64,000 nucleotides of DNA from contig JADBYT010000010.1 of assembly GCA_020402865.1 (NCBI GenBank), positions 62,001-126,000 on the forward strand. Direction: 5' to 3'. This DNA is from Bacteroidota bacterium. Its GTDB lineage: Bacteria; Bacteroidota; Bacteroidia; Palsa-965. Shown piece after piece: positions 8,930-17,147 of this stretch. Within the stretch, counting starts at the first letter, position 1. Each line of letters begins with the position of its first letter. The notes beneath the pieces were generated by a model. That model was not told the origin of the DNA. It was given only the letters and a program-made list of their open reading frames with translations, and ran no database searches. The position numbers and the translations under genes are program-made.

Positions 8930-9159
8930 GCTACAAAACTATGCGGAGCCGGGGTGTGCAAATGGGTGGGGGAAGGCGGGATTTTAACAGGGGGGTGTTG
9001 ATAGTGGAAGTGCAATTTTCATACGCACTGATTTCTCCTTCCTTTTCCGAAAATTATGAGCCTATCAATTCAAGTTGATTGATTTAACCCAAATAACTAA
9101 TTCCGAAATCTTAGCACGAATATTTGAAATTGCTTCAGAGTCATTTTCAAAAATAATTA

Positions 9160-9333
9160 TCACTTCAAACAAACAATCAACACCTGATCCAAAAAGCGTT
9201 CAACAATTTCACGTACCGCATCATCCTTGTAACGCGAAATATAATGGGCAGTCAACAACTTCCGCTCAGAAGGCTGTGCAAAGCCGCGAAGTGAAAGCAG
9301 AAACAGAATAAGCCGACTCGGTTCAAGGCGCAT
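9160..9333 (-). pseudogene. Truncated duplicate of the glucosaminidase 5' end
   Basis: This 57-codon frame begins MRLEPSRLILFLLSLRGFAQ and continues PSERKLLTAHYISRYKDDAV, a clear copy of the first 44 or so residues of the neighbouring glucosaminidase. Two codons have been lost from the signal peptide and several residues have changed. After REI the similarity stops and unrelated sequence runs to a stop, so no catalytic or LysM part remains. The reading frame is still intact in the copied portion, which suggests a fairly recent event. It is probably non-functional. Confidence 0.75.
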
Positions 9334-9419
9334 GCTACAAAACTATGCTGAGCCGGGGTGTGCAAATGAAGGTGGGGGAAAGCGGGATTTTAACAGGGGG
9401 GATTAGTTGATATGTGAAT
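9206..9419. repeat. Direct duplicate of 8796-9009 (about 214 bp)
   Basis: This segment matches 8796-9009 in the same orientation at roughly nine bases in ten, with a few small gaps. It covers the glucosaminidase start region and its upstream flank, including the G-run 'aacagggggg'. The two copies are separated by about 196 bp (9010-9205) in which I see no gene. The second copy abuts the AT-rich orphan gene. Confidence 0.85.
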
Positions 9420-9429
9420 ATTGCCCGCT

Positions 9430-10293
9430 CTAACCCACAAGAGCTAACTTCTTTCTATACTCAATTTTAATTTCCCCGTCTTCCAAGCCAACTAATAAAT
9501 CATTATTAACCAACTCAAGTCTATTAATATGAATGCGATCATTAGCAGGTACTTTATCTTTTAATTCAGGAACTATTGTTTTGATAAAAAAAATCTGTTT
9601 CGTATTGGGATTATAGACAAAGTCAGAGATGTCAAAAGTTTTTTGTTGTACATTAAACGTACCTGTTATCGAATATTGACCAGCGTGAATAACTACCTCT
9701 TCTTTACCTTTTTTCCCATTAGGGTATTGATAACTATTTATCCAATACCCATCTAAAAACCGGTGATTAAAAAGTAAATTTTGAGATGCCTCCAACTGCT
9801 CGATTTTCAAATGCAATTCATCACTTAACATCTTCTCTTTCAAATACTGACTTTTAACCTTTTTGACTTCTTCAAAAGTCTCGGACTCTTTATTGATGAG
9901 CTCAGTCAATTCAGTCACTTTTCTATTAAGTTGTTGTTTAAGAGAAAAATATTTATCTATCCCTATATACGCATCTTGAAGAATTTTTAATCGTCTTTTT
10001 TCACCCCATTTTGTTGTCCACGCATGAAAAGCACGAATCCAGTTCTTGACTATTGGATTCAACAATACGTAACCGATAGCACAAAAAAATGGGATCAAGA
10101 ATCCATTATAGGGATTTATTGTTTTTTCAATAAAATCAATCAATGAATAGTAGCCTGCACTATTTATATCGTTGCTGTCAAACCAGAACAAACCAACAAT
10201 TATTCGCCAGTTAGCGATAAGCCAAGATGCTAAAAAAGAGAAAATCAGGGGGTTCGCTACTCTTTCTCTAATACTATCAAGAACATCTTTCAT
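9430..10293 (-). CDS. Orphan AT-rich membrane/coiled-coil protein
   Basis: This 287-residue protein is encoded in DNA visibly richer in A+T than its neighbours. It starts MKDVLDSIRERVANPLIFSF, has two membrane segments (about residues 16-37 and 64-83), a basic stretch (KWGEKRRLK), then a long coiled coil of Lys/Glu/Leu (about residues 105-170). The C-terminal 100 residues look like a small beta domain containing DGYWINSYQYPNGKKG. I do not recognise a named family. The composition, the duplicated DNA next to it and the AT-rich 80 bp upstream point to acquisition by transfer. A membrane effector role would be a guess. Confidence 0.7.
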   Translation of the reverse strand: MKDVLDSIRERVANPLIFSFLASWLIANWRIIVGLFWFDSNDINSAGYYSLIDFIEKTINPYNGFLIPFFCAIGYVLLNPIVKNWIRAFHAWTTKWGEKRRLKILQDAYIGIDKYFSLKQQLNRKVTELTELINKESETFEEVKKVKSQYLKEKMLSDELHLKIEQLEASQNLLFNHRFLDGYWINSYQYPNGKKGKEEVVIHAGQYSITGTFNVQQKTFDISDFVYNPNTKQIFFIKTIVPELKDKVPANDRIHINRLELVNNDLLVGLEDGEIKIEYRKKLALVG

Positions 10294-10373
10294 TTTTCGC
10301 TAATATTTTTTTTCTAAAATATAAATAATCCATAACAATAAAAATAATTCAATTATAATACACTACAATATCC

Positions 10374-11243
10374 TTAGATCTGACTATCCCGCCCCGAACA
10401 CACTATCAATACATCACGCCCCAACTCTCCCTCCCCCACCATCGCATTCACCCCAAACAACATCTTCCCCACATACTGCAAATCCGCATTAATCCCCCAC
10501 ACCGCCGAAACCTCCCTGCAAAACACCTCCAGCTCCGCATCCGCCTGTGCATACCCGCCAAACGTAAACCGCTCCTCCAGCTCCCACTGCGCCGCATCCG
10601 GGTAAGGCCGCAACAACCCGCCCACCCGCTCCCTGATGCGCACCGAATCATTCACCACTGCAATGCCGGTTACACGCTGATGTGGTTTTGCAGCTGCTGC
10701 TAACCCCGCCAGTGTGCCGCCGGTGCCTGTAGCGCATACAATGTGTGCATACTTGTATGCTTCGGGCGGAAGCGCGTGGGCAAAACCTTTTACGGCAAGT
10801 GCATTAGTGCCGCCTTCGGGCACACTGTAAAATGCACCGAAGCGTTGCTTAAGTTCGCTGTGATACCCGGCATCGTAGCGGCGGCGGTATTCGCTGCGGC
10901 TTACAAAATATAACTGCATGCCACACGAAGCTGCAAAGCGCAATACATCGTTAGCATCCGCATGCAACTCATCGCCGCGAATGATGCCCGTGGCCGGAAT
11001 ACCCGCTTCGGCCGCAGCTGCTGCGGTGGCGGCAATGTGATTGGAATATGCGCCGCCAAACGTGAGCAAGGGTAAACCAAGCTGCTGCGCTTCCAGCACA
11101 TTGTAATAAAGTTTGTAATACTTGTTGCCGCCATAGCGCGCATGCACCAGATCCATACGCAGCAGTGCCACCTCCATGTCAGAAGGCCAGCCGGGAAGCG
11201 GTTGTACAACTTGCAGCGGCGCAGCAGGCGGCAGTTTAAGCAT
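10374..11243 (-). CDS. PLP-dependent ACC deaminase / D-cysteine desulfhydrase family protein
   Basis: This 289-residue protein belongs to the tryptophan-synthase-beta (fold II) PLP enzymes of the 1-aminocyclopropane-1-carboxylate deaminase/D-cysteine desulfhydrase group. The PLP lysine sits in GGNKYYKL, followed by the FGGAYSNHIAATAAAA loop. The phosphate-binding Gly-rich loop is CATGTGGTLAGL. The family deaminates small D-amino acids or ACC; which substrate applies here cannot be read from the sequence. Length is slightly short for the family. I chose ATG 11243 because the conserved region begins just after it; the frame also has an ATG at 11318. It lies downstream of dabB on the same strand, but 154 nt away. 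Confidence 0.8.
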   Translation of the reverse strand: MLKLPPAAPLQVVQPLPGWPSDMEVALLRMDLVHARYGGNKYYKLYYNVLEAQQLGLPLLTFGGAYSNHIAATAAAAAEAGIPATGIIRGDELHADANDVLRFAASCGMQLYFVSRSEYRRRYDAGYHSELKQRFGAFYSVPEGGTNALAVKGFAHALPPEAYKYAHIVCATGTGGTLAGLAAAAKPHQRVTGIAVVNDSVRIRERVGGLLRPYPDAAQWELEERFTFGGYAQADAELEVFCREVSAVWGINADLQYVGKMLFGVNAMVGEGELGRDVLIVCSGRDSQI

Positions 11244-11397
11244 GCACAAAGATGCGAATTCCCTGCGGTGAATAACAGTAAAGCCAAACGCAGCCGGCGG
11301 CACACTGTTGGCAAACATGACCCTTATCCGGATTCTGTGCCGCCGAACTGCGATACTGTGCGGGGAACACAGCAGGCCTCTTTCCCCCGGGAAAAAA

Positions 11398-13263
11398 CTA
11401 AGACGATTTGTAGGCCACTTCGTGATACGTTTTTACATGCGGCCCGAGGAAAATGCGCGCATAATAACGTACCAGCGTAATACCATCAATCACAAAACAT
11501 AAGGAAGCTATTACGGCAAGCAGCACCTGACTGGTGTGGATATGACTGAACAACAAATCTTCGCCAATGAAAGTGCTGGTAATGGGAAAGCCCGACATAC
11601 CCAAACAGGCCATTAAAAACACAAGTGCAATTTTGGGATGCTCCCAGGCGTGACCATAAAAATGATTCAGGTCGGCTTTCTCAAACAACGAAAGCCGGCG
11701 CAACGCCAGATAACCAACCAGTCCGGAAATACCCACACCGCTCAGATAGAGCATGAGATGCGAAAAACTAAAATGCTCATTGAACGAAACGGCCAGCGCC
11801 ATCCAGCAATGATTCATTACAATAAGTATCCAGCCAAGCATAATATTGCGGCGTTCTGCAAAGGCTTTGAGCACCATAAACAAAGCCACCACAGCCAGCA
11901 CAATGGGTAAATTATGCTGGATGTAATGCGGCAGTTTATCGTCGGCAAGGTGCAGCAGCCAGCCAAGCATGTAAAGCGGAATGAAAAGCAGCATAAGATT
12001 TTTTACGCTTATACGATTCATCCATTTCCCGGCACGGCGCAAGGGCTCCCAGATAATGCGCTGTAAAAACGAATCGAGGTTCCACTCCTTAAGGCAAAGC
12101 ATGTAATACGTGTATTCAATTTTGCGGGGCAACGTATCTTCAAATGTATGCTCGCGCGGCTTGAAGTTGTAAAACTGCTCGCGGATGAGATAGCTTACTA
12201 CCGATGGCGACACCAGCAACTGATAGGTGCGCAAAAATGCATTGCCCGCAAAATGAATAAGCGCAAGTGTTTCCAGCCCTGCCGCCACTTCAATAAAAAT
12301 GAGTCCGATTTGTGCTGCAGAAGCATAGGCAATCTGACTTTTTACCGACGACTGCACACGCGCCACGCCCGATGCTATGAAGCTGGTTACGGCCCCAAGC
12401 ACACCAATTAAAATACGCACCGAAAACTGATGCTCCCAAAACGGGAAGGTGCGTAAAAGCAAAAACACACCCATGTGTACAGCCAGCGAACCGTAAAAAA
12501 TAGCCGACGATGGCGTCGGCCCCTCCATAGCACGAGGCAGCCACGAGGTAAACGGCAACTGCGCCGATTTTGCTGCTGCTGCAATAAGAATGGTTATTGA
12601 CAGGGCAAAGCCAACCCACGATTGTGTGGTGAGTAAATGATGTACCTGATCGTAATTACTAAGCCGCTGAAAAGTGATGTTCTCGTGAAAGAGATGATGA
12701 CTGATCCACATGGCAAGAATCAAACCCACATCACCAATACGATACACCGAAAAAACCTTCATGGCATTTTTCACCGGCAAATACCTGTCGCGGTAAAATG
12801 CAATGAGCAGGAACGATGAAATACCAAGCACTTCCCAGCCGATAAACAAAGTTTCGAGATTACCTGAAAATACAACCAGGTTGTAACCGGTGAAGAAAAA
12901 TAAAATGGTATTGAAGTAGCGGCGGTATCCCGGTTCACGATGCAGGTAGTAACGGCTGTAACGTGTAACCATAGTGGCAAGCAACGATCCTGCCAGCAGA
13001 TAAACAACTGTCACTTTATCGAAACAAAAATCGAGAAAGAACTCATAATCGGTGGAACGATAGAGTGAAATGTCTTTCAGATTAAGTGTAGGATGGCCGT
13101 TAAACAACCAGTACACCACGAACATCAGCGCACTGAGCAGGTGAATGCCCGTTGTACCAAAAGCGACTGCAGAAATGAGCGATTCGCGGCCGCGCGGCAA
13201 AACCAGACTTACCAGAAAACCGGCAAGTGGCAGAAGGATAAACAAATGAAGCAGGTGATCCAT
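11398..13263 (-). CDS. dabB: DabB: proton-channel (NuoL-like) subunit of DAB inorganic carbon transporter
   Basis: This 621-residue polytopic membrane protein is of the proton-conducting NADH dehydrogenase subunit family (NuoL/MrpA-like). It keeps the conserved Glu144 in LFIGWEVLGISSFLL and Lys232 in AAAAKSAQLPFTSWLP, residues of the proton path. Because it starts 1 nt after the DUF2309 gene stop and no other complex I gene is present, it is best read as DabB, which couples cation influx to the cytoplasmic DabA subunit. It is the last gene of the SulP-porin-dabA-dabB unit. The C-terminal 150 residues, with several extra hydrophobic helices, make it longer than many DabB proteins. Confidence 0.85.
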   Translation of the reverse strand: MDHLLHLFILLPLAGFLVSLVLPRGRESLISAVAFGTTGIHLLSALMFVVYWLFNGHPTLNLKDISLYRSTDYEFFLDFCFDKVTVVYLLAGSLLATMVTRYSRYYLHREPGYRRYFNTILFFFTGYNLVVFSGNLETLFIGWEVLGISSFLLIAFYRDRYLPVKNAMKVFSVYRIGDVGLILAMWISHHLFHENITFQRLSNYDQVHHLLTTQSWVGFALSITILIAAAAKSAQLPFTSWLPRAMEGPTPSSAIFYGSLAVHMGVFLLLRTFPFWEHQFSVRILIGVLGAVTSFIASGVARVQSSVKSQIAYASAAQIGLIFIEVAAGLETLALIHFAGNAFLRTYQLLVSPSVVSYLIREQFYNFKPREHTFEDTLPRKIEYTYYMLCLKEWNLDSFLQRIIWEPLRRAGKWMNRISVKNLMLLFIPLYMLGWLLHLADDKLPHYIQHNLPIVLAVVALFMVLKAFAERRNIMLGWILIVMNHCWMALAVSFNEHFSFSHLMLYLSGVGISGLVGYLALRRLSLFEKADLNHFYGHAWEHPKIALVFLMACLGMSGFPITSTFIGEDLLFSHIHTSQVLLAVIASLCFVIDGITLVRYYARIFLGPHVKTYHEVAYKSS

Positions 13264-13264
13264 A

Positions 13265-15769
13265 TCAATTTAAATTTTGCAGCATATACACAGGGAAATT
13301 ATCAGCATGCTGTTCGAGCAGCAATTCGAGATTGCGTACTGGAAGCGAAGGCATGGAATCGAGACTGAGCGGTACAAACGTTTCGTTTTTGAAAATGTAA
13401 AACGAACGTGTGAGCGGATGCACAGCCACAAGATGCACCCAGTTGTTTGCAAACCATTGATAGGTGTCGGCATTCTGGCTGATAGCTTTAAGCACAACAT
13501 CCGGAAAATGTTCCACGATGACCAGAAGCCGTACCGGATCATGTACCTCAATCATTTGCGAAGGCAGGCCGGGACGAAGATCGCCGTCGATACCATTGGC
13601 TACGCCAATAAGCCCCATTACATTGTGTGGAAGTTTTGTACCAGCGCCGAGTTTTTGATTATCAACCCGCGAAAAATAGTATTCGAGGTTAATACCACCA
13701 CATACCGGCGCTACTGCCTTAAGAATATTGAACAGGTAATTTCCTTCCGGGTCGATCTGATAATTGTATGAATTGAGAAAGGAGCGCCGGTCGAGAAAAA
13801 GTCCGCGGGTAAGGCTTCGCCGGCCAACCACGCAAAGCGCATTTGTGGCGTGGTTAAGTTCAGGGCGCGGCTCGAAAAGTGAAACCGATCTGAGGCGCAT
13901 CTGTTCGTGCACTTTATGCGGTGGCATCTTTTTGTTTACCAATTCGAAGCGACGGGCACGCTCTTTTGCGTTGGCATCGAGTGCTTTTTCAAACACGAGG
14001 AGATTTTGCTGATGCAACTGCGTCTGTGCAGGCGAAAGTTGTTCTTCGTCGTAAAACAAAGTTTCGTCGCGCGTGGTGTCATGTAAGCCACCCACAAAAC
14101 GGGTATGCGCCGGAATATGGATACCGAGAAGCTCAAGTCCTTCGCGCACTTTTGGGTGGTTGGCCATGAAGCAGAACACACGTGCATTTACCGAACCCGG
14201 CCTTCCCGAACATGCACCGCAGTCGTAGGCTGCATAGTGCGGATTATTGATACTGCTTGAGCCGTGTCCTACCACATACACTAACGGCGAAAAATTGTCA
14301 ATCAGTCCGATGCTTCGCAACTGAGCTTCCACTCGCTGAATCATTTCGGGCACAGTAAAGCCTACCTGCAAACCATGCTCATGATGTTCGGGGTGCGTAC
14401 ACTCTACGGTAAGCTGCGAGAACTGATCCATGTGCCGCAGCGATGAAGCTGCCGCAGCCGTCATACGCGGCCTGAATAAACTCACAAACAACTGCAATGC
14501 CGACCAGAAGCCAAGCGTTTGCGAAATGAGCCAGCCCGGCAGTAGTCGGTGAGTGTGCCGTGTAAAGTGAATTTCCTTTTTACGTGTTTGTGCTGCGCCG
14601 TTTTCCTTGATCAGAAATTTTGGTGTAACCGGGGCCGGACAAAGCTTGGTGGTAAACTTGCCATGATCGGGCTGATAGAAAAACTCCACACCAAAGAAGC
14701 CCGGTGTGCCAAATGTTTCGCAGGCCGGCTCTTGCTGTTCAATGTAACGCCGCAGCGAACACTCGCGATCGTCGATACAAAATACAGCCTGAAACTTACG
14801 CTCAGCCGGCTTATCGGGCGCCACAGCAGGCAACGATTTTATTCCACCAAGCACTTTCCGGTAATACGTCCACTCCAGCGCCTCCTGCCACATGCTGAGC
14901 ACTTCGCCGGCCTCGGTTTGAGGAACAGAAGCAAACAAATCAGGCAGCGGATTATCGAGTCCGGTGGCCACAGGAGCCCACACCACGCCAAATTCCTGAT
15001 CGAGACAATCAATCTCCAGCAAAAGCTCGAGCACAATTAAATCGTGTAGTGTGATTGGTTTGCGGTCGATAAGTGTTTCGGGCTGCAGTTCAATTGCGGC
15101 CACCATGCCCGACCAGCCCTGATGCGCAAACTGCTGATCAAACAAATAACGTTCGTAATACGCTGCATCACCCACCACAATTTTCAAAAGATGCGCAAGT
15201 CCGCAATGTCCTTCGAGCAGCATGCTGCGTACTCGTGCTGTGGAAAAGAAACTGGTAAAACTGCTCTTTTCCAGAATGCGCAATGAACTAAGCAATCCTT
15301 TTTCATGCACCGGGAAATTGTGAATGGCAATACCTTGATCGAGATAGCTGCAGAGAATGCGAAACAAACGCGGATGTACACGCGAATCGAGATCAAGGCG
15401 ATACACATCGCGCCAGCGGCTTCGCAATTGCCCGATACGTGCGCATACATTAGTCTCGTAATGCTTTTCAAGCATGCAATGCATCCACCTGTCAAGCTCA
15501 CCCGAACCTTTCCGGGCAAGCAGCACATCCTCCAATACACTGTGATCAATTTCACCGGCCTGATAATAATTCCTGTATTCGGCTACCGACAACGAGGTTT
15601 TGTAGCCAAACACAGCTTCAGCCTGACGCAATGCTTCATCAAACGGCAAATGCTGAAATGCATGAAGTGTATTGTGGTGAATAAAATCTTTAAGCGGTGC
15701 CTGCGCAGGCAGGTAATGACTAAGTCTGTGCAGCACTTTGTGTTCATTAAAATCGCTCTGCTTTTTCAT
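13265..15769 (-). CDS. dabA: DabA (DUF2309): zinc subunit of DAB inorganic carbon transporter
   Basis: This 834-residue cytoplasmic protein is a DUF2309 member. In the characterised DAB complexes DabA binds zinc in a beta-carbonic-anhydrase-like site and is thought to hydrate CO2 to bicarbonate as protons flow through DabB. The expected ligands are present: Cys331 and Asp333 in AVFCIDDREC, His502 in VVGHGSSS and Cys517 in YDCGACSG. Their spacing matches the known site, so it looks active. The N-terminal LSHYLPAQAPLKDFIHHNTL is typical of the family. The gene begins 29 nt after the porin stop and ends 1 nt before dabB. Confidence 0.92.
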   Translation of the reverse strand: MKKQSDFNEHKVLHRLSHYLPAQAPLKDFIHHNTLHAFQHLPFDEALRQAEAVFGYKTSLSVAEYRNYYQAGEIDHSVLEDVLLARKGSGELDRWMHCMLEKHYETNVCARIGQLRSRWRDVYRLDLDSRVHPRLFRILCSYLDQGIAIHNFPVHEKGLLSSLRILEKSSFTSFFSTARVRSMLLEGHCGLAHLLKIVVGDAAYYERYLFDQQFAHQGWSGMVAAIELQPETLIDRKPITLHDLIVLELLLEIDCLDQEFGVVWAPVATGLDNPLPDLFASVPQTEAGEVLSMWQEALEWTYYRKVLGGIKSLPAVAPDKPAERKFQAVFCIDDRECSLRRYIEQQEPACETFGTPGFFGVEFFYQPDHGKFTTKLCPAPVTPKFLIKENGAAQTRKKEIHFTRHTHRLLPGWLISQTLGFWSALQLFVSLFRPRMTAAAASSLRHMDQFSQLTVECTHPEHHEHGLQVGFTVPEMIQRVEAQLRSIGLIDNFSPLVYVVGHGSSSINNPHYAAYDCGACSGRPGSVNARVFCFMANHPKVREGLELLGIHIPAHTRFVGGLHDTTRDETLFYDEEQLSPAQTQLHQQNLLVFEKALDANAKERARRFELVNKKMPPHKVHEQMRLRSVSLFEPRPELNHATNALCVVGRRSLTRGLFLDRRSFLNSYNYQIDPEGNYLFNILKAVAPVCGGINLEYYFSRVDNQKLGAGTKLPHNVMGLIGVANGIDGDLRPGLPSQMIEVHDPVRLLVIVEHFPDVVLKAISQNADTYQWFANNWVHLVAVHPLTRSFYIFKNETFVPLSLDSMPSLPVRNLELLLEQHADNFPVYMLQNLN

Positions 15770-15798
15770 CAGATTATCCCTTTCTTTTGCTTCATTCG

Positions 15799-17136
15799 TT
15801 AAATTAAAATCTGATACTGGATATAATACATCCCTTTGCGCAATGCACTGCCGGTAGCGGGTTCGCCGGCGGCATTGAGCGCAAATACCGGACGGCTCTG
15901 ATAGTTGAGATTGAGCTTGGCATTGTGTCCGTTGATCAGCCAGTTTACTCCACCTTCAAATACATTTACCGGTTGTTTGAACGCATCCCATTTTGCACTA
16001 AACACCGAAACCACCAGCTGGAGTTTTCCGTGACTGGCTGTAAACTTTGCCGGGAGTAAAAATCCGCTTTGCACATAAACAGCCGAACCCGTGCCCGCCA
16101 TCGGAAATGCATCACCAAAGCCTGACACCGTTTTACTACCGGCCTCAAGCCCGTTGGCCACATTAAACACCCCTACATTGCGGTAGTAGCCGGGCCCGAA
16201 ATCGTAATGAAAGTAGCCGCCATACACAGTTAATGCGGTTCCGGTTTCTTTATTCAATGGAAGATCAAGAAATACATCGGCGGCGAACAAAGCCATCGGG
16301 TGCGTAAGTACAGCTCCTTCCGAATTGCGGTAGCGCATCATATCAGGCTGATAAACCATCCCTGCTCCGATATTAAACACTTTCTTTTTACCCAGATAAC
16401 ACCCGGTAGTATAAGGAGTAACATTAGTTTCCTTATCAAAAAACTGATACTGCACATAAGTCTGCTCCTGCAAACGCGCCGGAGCCGGATTATAATATGC
16501 ACGCGAAGCCAGCGATGTATCGGAAACAGAAAAACCATTCATGGTTTCAATCGCAAAAGGCTTACTGAGGACAAATCGGTAATCAATACGTCCTATCTTA
16601 CCTTTTGAATAAACAGAAAGTTTCCGGAGAAACTGATCCGTTACATCATTGGTAGCCTGCTCAAACAACGGTGCATCCGACATCAGGAATAAAGCCACCG
16701 AAGGCGATGCATAACGACCAAGTCCGCTCCAGCCGGTAAGCCCGGCACCAATACTGAGGTAATTTGGCAACACTTCATATTCGGTAACCAGATCATGAAA
16801 GAAAGCGCCCGATTTGCGTGCCGAAAGCGAATTGAAATTATTAATACCAAACTGTGAATACACAAACACCCGTGGAGCAATTTTCCCAAACAACTGCATC
16901 CTGAACCGGCGTATCCCGATATCAAATACATCGCTCTGCCTTTTACCGAAAAAGGTACTGCCCGGATTGTTCTGATTGTAGCGCACCCAGGTTTGCAAAC
17001 ACACGGTTGATTTAAGGTATAACGAGCTATCAGCACTGAGATACATCGCAAGACCATCTTTGGTTCGCTTCGTATTCTGTGCAGGCAACAAGAGGTGTAT
17101 AATTACTGCGCTGAGCAACAAAAGAATTTTTCTCAT
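15799..17136 (-). CDS. Outer-membrane porin-like protein in the DAB operon
   Basis: This 445-residue protein has a signal peptide (MRKILLLLSAVIIHLLLPAQ) and a long series of amphipathic beta strands with Tyr/Phe girdles and short Asn/Gly turns. It ends in an aromatic-hydrophobic strand, MYYIQYQILI, as outer-membrane barrels do. It resembles phosphate-selective-type porins (OprO/P group) of Bacteroidota. It lies 11 nt after the SulP gene and 29 nt before dabA, so an outer-membrane route for anions such as bicarbonate is a reasonable inference. The barrel call is sound; the substrate is not shown. Confidence 0.75.
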   Translation of the reverse strand: MRKILLLLSAVIIHLLLPAQNTKRTKDGLAMYLSADSSLYLKSTVCLQTWVRYNQNNPGSTFFGKRQSDVFDIGIRRFRMQLFGKIAPRVFVYSQFGINNFNSLSARKSGAFFHDLVTEYEVLPNYLSIGAGLTGWSGLGRYASPSVALFLMSDAPLFEQATNDVTDQFLRKLSVYSKGKIGRIDYRFVLSKPFAIETMNGFSVSDTSLASRAYYNPAPARLQEQTYVQYQFFDKETNVTPYTTGCYLGKKKVFNIGAGMVYQPDMMRYRNSEGAVLTHPMALFAADVFLDLPLNKETGTALTVYGGYFHYDFGPGYYRNVGVFNVANGLEAGSKTVSGFGDAFPMAGTGSAVYVQSGFLLPAKFTASHGKLQLVVSVFSAKWDAFKQPVNVFEGGVNWLINGHNAKLNLNYQSRPVFALNAAGEPATGSALRKGMYYIQYQILI

Positions 17137-17147
17137 AGCTGCCCGAA

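Noticed and set aside
9075-9311. Plus-strand frame of 78 codons
   Set aside because: It runs across the junction of unique DNA and the duplicated glucosaminidase fragment and reads the duplicate antisense, so it is not a plausible gene.
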